The notes: generated by a model from the letters alone, not told the origin. DNA of 64,000 nucleotides from Neptunitalea chrysea (GCF_027924145.1 NZ_BRVP01000009.1:1-64000), one strand, 5' to 3'; shown: positions 8,599 to 17,728, counted from the first letter of the stretch. Numbers and translations are program-made.

Positions 8599-9627
8599 AT
8601 GTTAAAAGAAATAACAATGCTGGCTGTGGTTTTCTTGTTTTTGTCTTGCAGTACAACTGATGAGGAGCCGATAGTGATAGCTAATCCGCAGATTGGTGTT
8701 GATATACCTCTTAATTTTCCGGAGTTTAATGCGGCTGTTTATGCCAATAGGCCTACCCAATACGGGGTAGCATTGGGTGAAGAATTGTTTTTTGATGTAC
8801 GCTTAAGTACCGATAATACAATAGCCTGTGCTAGTTGCCATATGCCCGGTAATGCCTATGCCGATCATAACGTGCAAGGTGTTGGTGTAGAAGGTAGGAT
8901 AGGATTAAGAAATGTGCCTGCTATTCAAAATTTAGCATTTATGAATTTTTATAACTGGGATGGTAGCAGGTTGCAATTAGAGAATCAGTCTTTGGTGCCT
9001 ATTATTACGCATGAAGAAATGGACTCTTCTATACTGGAGGTAATGAGTAAACTTGAAGGGGATGATACTTATACCGAAATGTTCCGGAATGCTTTTGGAG
9101 ATGCAGAAATAACTCCCGAAAGAATTTACACTAGTATTGCCCAGTATGAGTATACATTAATCTCAGCTAATAGTACCTATGATAAGGTGATAAGAAATGA
9201 AGGGGTTGCGTTTACAGAAAGTGAAGCAAGAGGCTACGAAACCTTTCAGCAAAAATGCGTGAGTTGTCATAGTACCGAATTGTTTACCGATCAAAGTTTT
9301 AGAAATATAGGTTTTCCGGTAAATACAAGTGTTGACGAGGCTGGTAGAGCCAGAGTTACAGGAGATATGGATGATTATATGAGTTTTAGAGTTCCGTCTT
9401 TACGCAATGTTGAGTATACTGCACCCTATGGTAGTTTTGGTCAGTTTGAAACGTTAAGAGCAGTACTCGATTATTTTGATGATGGTGTTTTGGATGCCGA
9501 TAATTTAGATCCTATTTTTAAAAACAACAGCAATCGTATTCCGTTATCCGAATTGGAAAAAGAAGATTTAATAGCTTTTATGAAAACACTGAGCGATGCG
9601 GAGTTTGTTTCGGTATTGAATGATTAG
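8599..9627 (+). CDS. MbnH-like di-heme cytochrome c peroxidase family protein
   Basis: 342 aa. A lipobox (LFLSC, Cys17) anchors it. Two c-type haem motifs are visible: C77-AS-C80-H81 and C220-VS-C223-H224, the arrangement of the bacterial di-haem peroxidase/MauG superfamily. GEELFFDVRLS before the first haem and FRVPSLRNVEYTAPYGSFG before the C terminus are family landmarks. Next to an MbnP-like gene it is best read as the MbnH-type tryptophan-oxidising partner rather than a simple peroxidase. No cytochrome maturation genes are in the window. Confidence 0.9.
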   Translation: MLKEITMLAVVFLFLSCSTTDEEPIVIANPQIGVDIPLNFPEFNAAVYANRPTQYGVALGEELFFDVRLSTDNTIACASCHMPGNAYADHNVQGVGVEGRIGLRNVPAIQNLAFMNFYNWDGSRLQLENQSLVPIITHEEMDSSILEVMSKLEGDDTYTEMFRNAFGDAEITPERIYTSIAQYEYTLISANSTYDKVIRNEGVAFTESEARGYETFQQKCVSCHSTELFTDQSFRNIGFPVNTSVDEAGRARVTGDMDDYMSFRVPSLRNVEYTAPYGSFGQFETLRAVLDYFDDGVLDADNLDPIFKNNSNRIPLSELEKEDLIAFMKTLSDAEFVSVLND

Positions 9628-9663
9628 AGATCAGTTAACAATACTAAAATTTCAAAGAGCTGT

Positions 9664-9760
9664 TACTCAATAATTGAGATTAGATGCTTCGAGACTTGTC
9701 TCTAAATAGAAATGCAATGCTTACTAAATGCTTCGTGGGCTTGCCCGGAAGTAGTTTACT
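9664..9760 (+). repeat. Dispersed intergenic repeat, copy 4 (most complete)
   Basis: Full-length copy with all three modules: ACTCAATAATTGAGAT, CGAGACTTGTCTC, and CTTCGTGGGCTTGCCCGGAAGTAGTTTACT. It sits after the MbnH-like gene and before a large hairpin. Confidence 0.85.
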
Positions 9761-9771
9761 TTGATGATGAC

Positions 9772-9820
9772 GTATCTTACCAAAATATAGTACAATAGAT
9801 ACTATATTTTGGTAAGATAC
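9772..9820. terminator. Perfect 21-bp stem hairpin between convergent genes
   Basis: GTATCTTACCAAAATATAGTA and its exact reverse complement flank a 7-nt loop (CAATAGA). It lies between the plus-strand MbnH-like gene and the minus-strand VOC gene. The A/T-rich arms could end transcription in either direction. The length of the perfect match is unusual for an ordinary terminator. Confidence 0.6.
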
Positions 9821-9899
9821 TTTTCATGAGAAATTCATCAATCAATCGTTAAGAACCTTCGTTACATGATTATTTGTTGTTTTCAATTTTGTCTTAGTA

Positions 9900-10301
9900 C
9901 TATTGTTTTTTTGATAATTCAGAAAATAGTTCGATTAAATTATTTTCGGGATCTCTAAAATGGGTAACTCTAATACCCCAGTCAGTCATGTCTTTAGGCT
10001 CGGTAAGAAATGCAATTCCTTTAGCTTGTAAGAATGTATAAGTTTCGTTTACATTGTCAACTTCTAGTATTAGGGCCACTTTGTCTTGTATATGTTCATG
10101 GGTATGTGTATCGGTATTATCAATAGCCATGTTCATAAATTCGGCTTTAAATAAGCAAAGACCAGAGGGCACTCCTACGTTAAAGCTAGCATAGGCTTCC
10201 CCAAGTTTCCCCCAGGTACATTCCAAACCAAGTGTGTCTTTGTAAAAAGTAAAACAGGTATCAAAGTTGTTTACTAAAAGTCTGATATTATTGAATTTCA
10301 T
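9900..10301 (-). CDS. VOC (glyoxalase/bleomycin resistance) family protein
   Basis: 133 aa, two beta-alpha-beta-beta-beta modules of the vicinal oxygen chelate fold: LLVNNFDTCFTFYKDTLGLECTWGK at the N terminus and RVTHFRDPENNLIELFSE at the C terminus, where the DPExNxIEL motif supplies the usual metal-site Glu. The substrate is unknown. It is co-directional with the AraC gene upstream (35 bp apart), so the two probably form one transcript. Confidence 0.88.
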   Translation of the reverse strand: MKFNNIRLLVNNFDTCFTFYKDTLGLECTWGKLGEAYASFNVGVPSGLCLFKAEFMNMAIDNTDTHTHEHIQDKVALILEVDNVNETYTFLQAKGIAFLTEPKDMTDWGIRVTHFRDPENNLIELFSELSKKQ

Positions 10302-10336
10302 TTCACTATTATTTATGTATTCATAATAAAGTAAAA

Positions 10337-11086
10337 TTACTTTTTTGTCATTGTAGTCAATTGTAAAAATCGGTCGTTTTTATTCTCGAAGAGCTGGGTA
10401 GGGCTACTGCCTGTATGTTTTTTTAGGTCTTTAATGAAGTGTGACTGATCAAAATAATCTTGTTCAGGGTAGAGCTGTCCTTTTTTGAGGTGCTTGTAAG
10501 AGGCATGACATTTTAAAATGGTGCAATAGGATTTTAGCGGAAGTCCGAACCGATCTGAAAAATACCTATTGATTTGTCGACTTGACCAGCATACTTGTTC
10601 TGCATATTGCGTAACGGTTTGCTCACCGTTGGTTTGGTACAGAAGGTTAAAAAGTTGCCGTTTTCTATGGTCTATACTTTCATGACTTGTTACGAGAGAA
10701 AGCATTGTATTATTCAGCTTTTCGGTAACACTTTCCAAATGAGTAAAAGTGTACTCGTTTAATTGCCAAAAGCTAGGTTCTTTAGATTGTTCACTATTAA
10801 GAAGCAGAGCAATCTTTTGTTGCAACATATAGTCTACTGCTAATAATTTAAACCGTATCCCAAAGAGTTGTGTATTCGGTGGTATGGAAACCGCTACCTG
10901 TTTTGTCCAAAGTCCGGTAAGCGAAATTTCTTGCTGTTGCTGTTTCGTAAATGAAATGATAAGATCAAAACAGCCATCGGGTAAAATGGTATAATCCAGA
11001 GGTTTGTTTGTAGTATTGTCAAACCACCAATAACTCTTTACAAAGTCGGTTAGTAATGCAGTGGGTTCAAACTCTTTGTATACCAT
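10337..11086 (-). CDS. AraC family regulator with DUF6597-like N domain
   Basis: 249 aa. The N-terminal region (YWWFDN ... ILPDGCFDLIISF ... LFGIRFKLLA) is of the DUF6597 type common in Bacteroidota AraC regulators. The C-terminal HTH is seen as VTQYAEQVCWSSRQINRYFSDRFGLPLKSY and DYFDQSHFIKDLKKHTGSSPTQLF. The effector is unknown. It probably controls its own operon with the VOC gene. Confidence 0.87.
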   Translation of the reverse strand: MVYKEFEPTALLTDFVKSYWWFDNTTNKPLDYTILPDGCFDLIISFTKQQQQEISLTGLWTKQVAVSIPPNTQLFGIRFKLLAVDYMLQQKIALLLNSEQSKEPSFWQLNEYTFTHLESVTEKLNNTMLSLVTSHESIDHRKRQLFNLLYQTNGEQTVTQYAEQVCWSSRQINRYFSDRFGLPLKSYCTILKCHASYKHLKKGQLYPEQDYFDQSHFIKDLKKHTGSSPTQLFENKNDRFLQLTTMTKK

Positions 11087-11192
11087 GTATCGTGTTGTAT
11101 GGTTTTTTCAAAGATAAGGTGTTTTTACATATGTTTTTAAATACTCTTTAGCCTGCTGAACTAACTTTTGGTATTTCTGAAATAATATACTC

Positions 11193-11406
11193 TTATGCTC
11201 TTTCAAATGTATTTTGGAGAAGACTTCCTTTAGTTATAGGAATAGCTTCTTTAACACCATGCACTGGGGTGCCAATGCGTTCTTGGTTTAGGGCACTTAT
11301 TCGTACTGTCAGAACCTTATATTTTCATGCCCAAAAGGTTTTGTCTATGGCATCACTATACCCGTTTATGTCTATTTTATGAGTTGTAATAATGTTCTGT
11401 AATTCA
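11193..11406 (-). pseudogene. Decayed coding remnant with internal stop
   Basis: In the 393-bp gap between the AraC gene and the peptidase gene one minus-strand frame reads coherently for about 70 codons (NELQNIITTHKIDINGYSDA, a TGA, then KYKVLTVRISALNQERIGT through SLLQNTFERA) with a single in-frame TGA. The composition is protein-like. I do not recognise the family. No start codon of a full-length gene is left. The rest of the gap shows nothing. Confidence 0.4.
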
Positions 11407-11479
11407 TTTTACCCTTTAACTTTATTTTAGTGCTATACCTAAAGCAAAAAACTTATTTTAGTAGTTTAAAATATATGTA

Positions 11480-13036
11480 ATGAAGCTTCACTTTTCTTTC
11501 TTATGGTTGTTATGTGCTTTGCCCACGGTACTATTGGCGCAAAACCCAGATGTAGATATACAACAATATGAATTTCACCTTTCAGTAACCGATACCAATA
11601 ATGAGATTAAAGGAAAGGCAGTGATTGATTTTGACTTTGTGAATACTACCGATGTATTGCAACTGGATTTTGTGGCTGTTGATGCTAAAGGTAAGGGGAT
11701 GAAGGTAGACAGTGTGGTACAAGAGCATAACAAGCTAAAGTTTGCGCAAGACAAGGAGACGTTAAGTATATATACTTCATCTGATGCTCAAGTGGCTGTT
11801 TACTATCACGGTATTCCTAAAGACGGATTGATTATTAGCAAAAACATTTATGGAAATCGTACTTTTTTTGGAGACAACTGGCCCAACCGGGCACACCATT
11901 GGTTGCCTGTTATAGATCATCCTACAGATAAGGCTAAGGTGTCTTTTTATGTTACCGTACCTAAAAAATACGAGGTAATTGCTACCGGTACATTACAAGA
12001 GATCTTTGAGAGTGGTTCTACCAAAAAGTACCTATATAAATCGCCGGTAGAATTGTCTACTAAGGTAATGGTTATTGGAGTGGCACAATTTGCGGTAGAA
12101 GATTTAGGTACCGTAGCCAACGTACCTTTAACCAGTTGGGTGTATCCTGAAAATGAAAAAGCCGGATTTTATGATTATGCCATAGCCGAACCCATTCTAA
12201 ACTTTTTTACCCAACATATATCAGAATTCCCGTTTACGAAGTTAGCAAACGTACAATCAACTACACGTTATGGAGGTATGGAGAATGCAGGGAATATATT
12301 CTATTCAGAAAAGTCTGTTGATGGAAAACGTTCGTATGAGTTTATCATTGCCCATGAAATAGCACACCAATGGTTTGGAGATTCGGCTTCAGAGATCGAT
12401 TGGCCACAGCTTTGGTTAAGTGAGGGGTTTGCTACCTATTTTACCAATTTGTATGCAGAATATGCCTACGGCAAGGAAAAGTTAGACGAACGTTTGCAAA
12501 AGGAGCGTGCCGAGGTAATTGCATTTAGCAAGTATGCCAAAACGCCTATTATAGATAGCAGTAGAACGGAGCTTATAGAGTTATTAAACCCGAACTCTTA
12601 CCAAAAGGGTGGTTGGGTGTTGCACATGCTACGTAGAAAAGTAGGGGATGCCATTTTCTGGAAAGCCATTAAAAAGTATTACCAAACCTATGCGTATAGC
12701 AATGCTACTTCGCATGATTTACAAGCAGTATTTGAAGAGGTTTCCGGTACCGACTTAGAATTGTTTTTTAAGCAATGGTTAACACAATATGGGGAACCTA
12801 AGTTGAAACTGGACTATACCTATAAAAATAAGAAGGCCACGATTACGATACACCAGTTACAGCAAAGTAATTTTGAGTTTCCATTACAACTACGCATTAC
12901 CTATGCAAATAAAGATGCTGAGGTAATAGAGGTTCAGGTAACCAAAAAAGAACAGGTTTTTGAAGTAGAGGTGCCCGAAACCCCAACAACTATAGTATTA
13001 GATCCTAATACGAATTTATTGTTTGAGAAGGGGTAG
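11480..13036 (+). CDS. M1 family aminopeptidase
   Basis: 518 aa with a signal peptide (LPTVLLAQ), so it is exported. The exopeptidase motif GGMEN is at 265-269. Zinc ligands are H292 and H296 (HEIAH) and E315 (LSEGF), with catalytic Glu293. The N-terminal beta domain is of the LTA4H/APN type; the protein is shorter than classical PepN, as in secreted Bacteroidota M1 enzymes. It should remove N-terminal residues from peptides in the periplasm or outside. It appears monocistronic. Confidence 0.95.
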   Translation: MKLHFSFLWLLCALPTVLLAQNPDVDIQQYEFHLSVTDTNNEIKGKAVIDFDFVNTTDVLQLDFVAVDAKGKGMKVDSVVQEHNKLKFAQDKETLSIYTSSDAQVAVYYHGIPKDGLIISKNIYGNRTFFGDNWPNRAHHWLPVIDHPTDKAKVSFYVTVPKKYEVIATGTLQEIFESGSTKKYLYKSPVELSTKVMVIGVAQFAVEDLGTVANVPLTSWVYPENEKAGFYDYAIAEPILNFFTQHISEFPFTKLANVQSTTRYGGMENAGNIFYSEKSVDGKRSYEFIIAHEIAHQWFGDSASEIDWPQLWLSEGFATYFTNLYAEYAYGKEKLDERLQKERAEVIAFSKYAKTPIIDSSRTELIELLNPNSYQKGGWVLHMLRRKVGDAIFWKAIKKYYQTYAYSNATSHDLQAVFEEVSGTDLELFFKQWLTQYGEPKLKLDYTYKNKKATITIHQLQQSNFEFPLQLRITYANKDAEVIEVQVTKKEQVFEVEVPETPTTIVLDPNTNLLFEKG

Positions 13037-13443
13037 GAAGGAATTTGACTGGTGAATATATAAGTAATTCATAGTGATTTACTTAGGCGTTAGTTATTAA
13101 TGATTTCTACTATATAGCATTGATTTTGTAGTAAATACGATTAAAGCCATATACAGGTTGTCTGTAACTTTTTTGATACAATTAATAGCTTCAAATGAAG
13201 ACGGATTTTCAGTACTCATACATATTTTTGGTCGGCTCGTCTTTTAAGAAGAGATCTGAAAAATTAGGTCATTGGTTCTGTTTGTATATGTGTTGCGATA
13301 TATAGCTATTCATTACAAGGAGTAACAGGTATTTCTATTCTTAACAGATAGTATTTAACTTAGGGGGTAATTTTTTAAATATTAAGACATAAAAAAAGCC
13401 CCTTAAAAGGGGCTCTTCTGTACGTCATTTTTAACGTTTGGTC
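13037..13443. other. Intergenic region, no firm gene
   Basis: Contains a 40-aa minus-strand open frame with ATG (13219 to 13097, beginning MSTENPSSFEAINCIKK), which I cannot assign and which may be chance or remnant. The distal end holds the terminator of the cold-shock gene. Confidence 0.35.
13391..13414 (-). terminator. Intrinsic terminator of the csp gene
   Basis: On the minus strand AGCCCC-TTTTAA-GGGGCT followed by seven T residues, 29 nt past the stop codon of the cold-shock gene. Confidence 0.9.
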
Positions 13444-13635
13444 TTATTTAGTAACTTGTACATTTACCGCGTTTAAACCTTTTTTACCAGATTCAACATC
13501 GAAAGTTACTTCATCTTGTTCTTGGATTTCGTCAGTTAATCCTGAAATATGAACAAAAATATCTTCTCCTTGTTCGTTTGTAATAAAACCAAATCCTTTA
13601 CTTTGGTTGAAAAATTTTACCGTTCCTTTTTGCAT
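13444..13635 (-). CDS. cspA: Cold-shock protein (CspA family)
   Basis: 63 aa, a single cold-shock domain. RNP1 reads KGFGFIT and RNP2 reads DIFVHIS; the N terminus QKGTVKFFN is canonical. It binds single-stranded nucleic acid and acts as an RNA chaperone. It lies 22 bp downstream of a second cold-shock-domain gene and the helicase gene, all minus strand, and so is probably part of a cold-responsive operon. The symbol is used for family membership only. Confidence 0.95.
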   Translation of the reverse strand: MQKGTVKFFNQSKGFGFITNEQGEDIFVHISGLTDEIQEQDEVTFDVESGKKGLNAVNVQVTK

Positions 13636-13657
13636 TTCTATAATAATTAAATAAATT

Positions 13658-14092
13658 TTATTGTTTTCTTATTTCTATGGCTTTATAGCCTTTTGGTGAT
13701 TTCTCTTTTTCAAATGTAACGCGATCCTGCTGTTTTACTAAATCAAGTAAGTCGTTTGTATGAAAAAATATAGTTTCTCCCATTCCGCCATCTTCCCTTA
13801 TAAATCCATATCCTTTTTCAAGAATGAATTTTTCTACAGTCCCGGTCTTAATAGGAGACTCTTCTATTATAGGAGCAGCTCCTAGCTGAATGTCCTCTAG
13901 ATTAATCTCACTTCTTTCCTCTGTTGGAGGAGTGTCGTGTAAGTGCCCGTTTTCATCTACATAGGCAAACATACTTTCTATACTTTTACCTTTATTGTTA
14001 TTAGACTTTCTATTCTCTCTTCTTTGAGATTTTTCTTTTAGTTTTTGAGCTTTCTTTTTTGCCTTTTCTTTTTTAGAAAAAGAGTCTGCCAT
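13658..14092 (-). CDS. Cold-shock domain protein with basic N-terminal extension
   Basis: 144 aa. The first 45 residues are extremely Lys/Arg-rich (SKKEKAKKKAQKLKEKSQRR), followed by an acidic linker and a C-terminal cold-shock domain with KGYGFIRED (RNP1) and TIFFHTNDL (RNP2). Such basic-tail cold-shock proteins are common next to RhlE-type helicases in Flavobacteriia. Likely RNA chaperone. The gap to the helicase gene is 33 bp. Confidence 0.9.
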   Translation of the reverse strand: MADSFSKKEKAKKKAQKLKEKSQRRENRKSNNNKGKSIESMFAYVDENGHLHDTPPTEERSEINLEDIQLGAAPIIEESPIKTGTVEKFILEKGYGFIREDGGMGETIFFHTNDLLDLVKQQDRVTFEKEKSPKGYKAIEIRKQ

Positions 14093-14125
14093 ATGTTTTA
14101 TAATTAGTTAATAATCCGTTTCATG

Positions 14126-15241
14126 TTATTTTGCCTGATGTCTGGGGATACTAAAACCAATGAGGTTTTCAATGGTTTTTAGGTAGGTCCTTTCATCGGT
14201 ATCGCATAATGATATTGCATGCCCTGGTTTTCCTGCACGCCCTGTACGTCCAATTCGGTGTACATACGTTTCGGGTACGTTTGGTAATTCGTAATTAATT
14301 ACTTGTGGCAAGCCAGCAATGTCAATACCTCTTGAGGCTATATCTGTAGCTACCAAAATGGCAATTCTACTATCTTTAAAATCGTTTAGTGCTTTTTGGC
14401 GTGCGTTTTGAGACTTGTTACCATGAATAGCTGCTGCTTTTATTCCGGTTTTGTCCAAATGCTTCACCAATTTATCTGCACCTCGTTTGGTTCTGGTAAA
14501 AATAAGGGAACGTGATGATTTGTTATTTTTTAATAAGGAAACCAACACCTCTCTTTTTTCCTGTTTTGGTGTAAAACATACTGATTGTTCTACAGTATGT
14601 GCGGTAGAAGATACAGGAGCTACCACTATTTCTTCAGGTTGATATAAAATATTTAACGCGAATTTACGAATGGCTTTAGGTAATGTTGCCGAAAAGAATA
14701 AGATTTGTTTCTTTTTAGGTAACAGCGACAGTATTTTTTTAATATCATTTATAAAGCCCATGTCTAGCATCGTATCTGCTTCATCTAGTACCAATGTTTC
14801 TATGTACGATAGGTTAATATGTTTGGTATTTACCAAGTCTAGTAACCGTCCAGGGGTAGCTATTACAATATCTGTTCTTTTCTTTAGGCCAATAATTTGC
14901 TTTTGTTGTGATACTCCCCCAACAATAACTTGTGAGGTTATAGGTAAAAATGCACTATAGGCATTAAAATTTTTATGTATTTGTACTGCTAGTTCTCTGG
15001 TAGGAGTAACTACTAAAACTCTAATTGCTTTTTTACGAGAAGGGTTTTGTTGTAGCTGTTGTAAAATAGGTATGGCGAAAGCTGCGGTTTTACCTGTACC
15101 TGTTTGTGCACAAGCTAGTACATCTCTCCCCTCTATAATTCTAGGAATAGCCTCACTCTGTATGCTGGTTGCAGTAGTATACCCCGCTTTAGAGATGGCT
15201 TTTAAAATAGATCCTGATAATTTTAATTCGTTGAAATTCAT
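14126..15241 (-). CDS. DEAD/DEAH box RNA helicase (RhlE-like)
   Basis: 371 aa. All DEAD-box motifs are present: AQTGTGKT (motif I), PTRELA (Ia), DEAD (II), SAT (III), ATDIASRGID (V) and HRIGRTGRAG (VI). There is almost no C-terminal extension, so specificity probably comes from partner cold-shock proteins encoded in the same operon. Predicted to unwind RNA duplexes during low-temperature growth or ribosome assembly. Confidence 0.94.
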   Translation of the reverse strand: MNFNELKLSGSILKAISKAGYTTATSIQSEAIPRIIEGRDVLACAQTGTGKTAAFAIPILQQLQQNPSRKKAIRVLVVTPTRELAVQIHKNFNAYSAFLPITSQVIVGGVSQQKQIIGLKKRTDIVIATPGRLLDLVNTKHINLSYIETLVLDEADTMLDMGFINDIKKILSLLPKKKQILFFSATLPKAIRKFALNILYQPEEIVVAPVSSTAHTVEQSVCFTPKQEKREVLVSLLKNNKSSRSLIFTRTKRGADKLVKHLDKTGIKAAAIHGNKSQNARQKALNDFKDSRIAILVATDIASRGIDIAGLPQVINYELPNVPETYVHRIGRTGRAGKPGHAISLCDTDERTYLKTIENLIGFSIPRHQAK

Positions 15242-15637
15242 ACATGTTTTTTAACCGGAACAACCGGACTTATAGAAGCACTTTATTGGTCTTCTTTCAA
15301 TTGTAATTCATGTATATTCTGAAGAGAAAGCAGTACCGTTTAACCGGTAGTAATTTTATTAATAAAAAAACGAAACACCATAAGTGTTATAGCATAGCTA
15401 TCGCCAATATATATACTAATTGGTTATAATTTGGCAACTGGAAAAGCAAAAACTGAAGGTGATATAATAGGGTGTAAAATAAAACTGTGTCAGAAAAAGC
15501 AAGGCAGAAGCCTGTAAATCAATTATGAAGCAAAGGTATTGTAAATAAACCAAATATCTACACAGTTTTATATTTATTTTTTAAAAAAAATTTGTAAGGG
15601 GTTGTTATATAGTATTTTGTATAGTTGTAATTTAATT
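15242..15637. other. Long leader of the helicase operon; no gene seen
   Basis: About 390 bp between the helicase start and the sigma gene end. No gene is visible. It is AT-rich, and a long 5' untranslated leader would fit cold-shock mRNAs, but no specific structure could be confirmed by eye. Confidence 0.35.
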
Positions 15638-16501
15638 TTATCCTAGGTATTTTATAAGATCTAACGATATATTAGACCCTTGTAATTTGGATATAGCACG
15701 TACTTTTATTTGTCTAACTCGTTCTCGAGTAAGTTGTAATGTTTCGCCTATTTCTTCTAGATTTTGTGGGGCAGTATGTTGCAATCCAAACAGTAAGACA
15801 ATAACTTGTTTTTCGCGATCGGATAGTATTTTCAGAATACGATTTATATCTATTGTAAGAGATGCTTTAAGCATATTACCTTCGGGGTTGGGTGAGTCTT
15901 TGCATGCAATTGTTGTATAAAGGGTGCTGGGTTCACCATCATTAAAAGGCATGTCTAATGAAAGATTTCGTTCTGAATTTTGCAAACAGTTTTCTATCTC
16001 CTTTTCAGAGATATTTAAAAACTGAGCGAGTTCTTCTACCGAGGGTTTTCGTTGTAATTGTTGTTGTAACTTTAACGATGCTCTATTTATTTTGCCAATA
16101 ATACTTATTTTATTAAGGGGCAATCTTACAATACGCGAGTTGTCTGTAATGGCTTGAGCAATGCCTTGTCGTATCCACCATACGGCATACGAGATAAATT
16201 TAAACCCTCTTGTTTCATCAAAGCGCATGGCGGCTTTCATTAAGCCCAAATTCCCTTCGTTGATTAAATCGGATAGTGTTAGTCCTTTATGTTGGTATTG
16301 TTTAGCTACAGAGACTACAAACCGTAGGTTAGATTCTATAAGTAAGTTTAGTGCTTTTTGATCTCCTTGTTTTATTTTTTGAGTTAGCTCGGCCTCTGTT
16401 TCAGCAGATATCATAGGTATCCTATTAATATCTTGTAGGTATTTATCTAAACAATGATCTTTTCGGTTCGTTATCTGTCTAGTAATCGTTAATTGTCTCA
16501 T
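15638..16501 (-). CDS. Diverged RpoD/SigA-like sigma-70 factor
   Basis: 287 aa, the same length as the Bacteroidota primary sigma factor. Region 2 is well kept (NLRFVVSVAKQYQ, LINEGNLGLMKAAMRFD, FKFISYAVWWIRQGI), region 4.2 ends LTRERVRQIKVRAISKL. However, residues usually near invariant differ: the N terminus is MRQLTITRQITNRKDHCLDKYL and the regions 3 and 4.1 are strongly diverged (FGLQHTAPQNLEEIGETLQ). I read it as an alternative, group 2-like paralogue. It is next to the cold-shock operon, suggesting but not proving a stress role. Confidence 0.87.
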   Translation of the reverse strand: MRQLTITRQITNRKDHCLDKYLQDINRIPMISAETEAELTQKIKQGDQKALNLLIESNLRFVVSVAKQYQHKGLTLSDLINEGNLGLMKAAMRFDETRGFKFISYAVWWIRQGIAQAITDNSRIVRLPLNKISIIGKINRASLKLQQQLQRKPSVEELAQFLNISEKEIENCLQNSERNLSLDMPFNDGEPSTLYTTIACKDSPNPEGNMLKASLTIDINRILKILSDREKQVIVLLFGLQHTAPQNLEEIGETLQLTRERVRQIKVRAISKLQGSNISLDLIKYLG

Positions 16502-17245
16502 TGATTTGTTGTAATAAGGTTAATAAACTCCTTTTTGGACTGTAAATACGTTGAATGTGAGTTTCAGATAACACATTCGCTATTGAGATAACTTCCTTGT
16601 GAGGTAATTAAAGGAATAGTGAAAATGAAAGGAGTAGATGTATTGAATTTATACGAATCTATGAATACAAATAAATCTACCTGAAATGGATTTTGATAAA
16701 TATAGTTTTAATAAACTGATAAACCTATTATTTTTAAATAATTAACCTATTCCTTTCTGTGCAGTTTAGAATAGGTGGGGGTTGTTAATCACCCTTAAAA
16801 TGGTAACAGAGGTAGTTTTAGATGCATGGTAAAGAATTATAAAGGCGATAGAAACACAATAGAAAAGGACAAGGTATTTCGTCCAATTTTAAAATGGAGA
16901 GTAATCTATGGTTTCGGTTACTCAATAATTGAGATTAAATGCTCCGAGACTTGTCTTGAAATAGAAATGCAATGCTTACTAAATACCCCGAAGTAGTTTA
17001 ATTTTTAATTTTCCGATAGTTTATATGCATGCTTGTAACAGTAAGGGTAACCCATGTTAGTAAGAAGTACATGGGGGTATAAATGTTCTTAAACAAACTT
17101 TTCAGTAAAAAGGTGGTAGTACTTAAGGTTGTTAAAAACAACCATGGTCAACCATACAAAACTGAAAAATACTACTCGTTTGGTAGTTGTATTTTTATAT
17201 ACACTAGTAAAAGTACAAGATGTTCATTTCTATTCAAAAAAGGAA
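16502..17245. other. Intergenic region with repeat copy 5
   Basis: No gene seen in 744 bp. Contains the dispersed repeat (16918-17000) and a short inverted repeat GTTGTTAAAAACAAC near 17128. A 63-codon plus-strand frame at 17129 has no protein-like character and runs into the antisense of the next gene. Confidence 0.45.
16918..17000 (+). repeat. Dispersed intergenic repeat, copy 5
   Basis: Has TTACTCAATAATTGAGATT and GCTCCGAGACTTGTCTTGAA, but the last hairpin has lost its loop (ACTAAATACCCCGAAGTAG), a clean internal deletion relative to copy 4. Confidence 0.8.
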
Positions 17246-17728
17246 TTACTTAACTCGTTTCATCGAAAATTCTATTTCACGTTTTTCATTGTTTGCTATT
17301 CCCGATATGGTTGCTTGTAAAGAATCGGCTGATAGTTTTTTATAGGCGATTACCTGAGGGAAATCGTGTTTTGGATTCTCAAAAATAACACTGGTGTCTG
17401 TAATTGTGGTAGATACAAATGTAATAGGCAGGTTGTTATTTTGAGTAGGTACAATAATAATACAATTAAGCCGATCGTTTTTTTCAATAAGTTGTACACT
17501 CTCCAATACTAGTGTATCCTCCTGCTCGTTAATCATATAACTTTTTCCTGTAAATAACGTATCACTTGTGTGGTTCCATTCTTCAAAAACAGGTCTTTCA
17601 AAATAGTTATATTTCCATGTGCCCTTAAGCCATGTTACTTTATTTAGTAGTGAAGGCGTAGCTTTGGCGCAGCTAATAATTAGTAGTAAACCTACTAAGG
17701 TATAAACAAAGTAACGGATTGTTTTCAT
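17246..17728 (-). CDS. DUF6265-type lipoprotein
   Basis: 160 aa. Signal peptide with lipobox (LLIISC, Cys at about 20). The body WLKGTWKYNYFERPVFEEW, then PKHDFPQVIAYKK near the C terminus, fits the DUF6265 family of small beta-barrel proteins. The function is not established; lipocalin-like ligand binding is a guess. It stands alone. Confidence 0.75.
   Translation of the reverse strand: MKTIRYFVYTLVGLLLIISCAKATPSLLNKVTWLKGTWKYNYFERPVFEEWNHTSDTLFTGKSYMINEQEDTLVLESVQLIEKNDRLNCIIIVPTQNNNLPITFVSTTITDTSVIFENPKHDFPQVIAYKKLSADSLQATISGIANNEKREIEFSMKRVK

Noticed and set aside
13097-13219. 40-aa minus-strand ORF with ATG (MSTENPSSFEAINC...)
   Set aside because: No family, no regulatory signals; kept only as a note in the gap description.
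14451-15254. Plus-strand frames opposite the DEAD-box helicase
   Set aside because: Antisense shadows of a clearly coding gene; no independent support.
17129-17320. 63-codon plus-strand frame upstream of the DUF6265 gene
   Set aside because: Partly antisense to the lipoprotein gene, no protein-like conservation visible, no start context.
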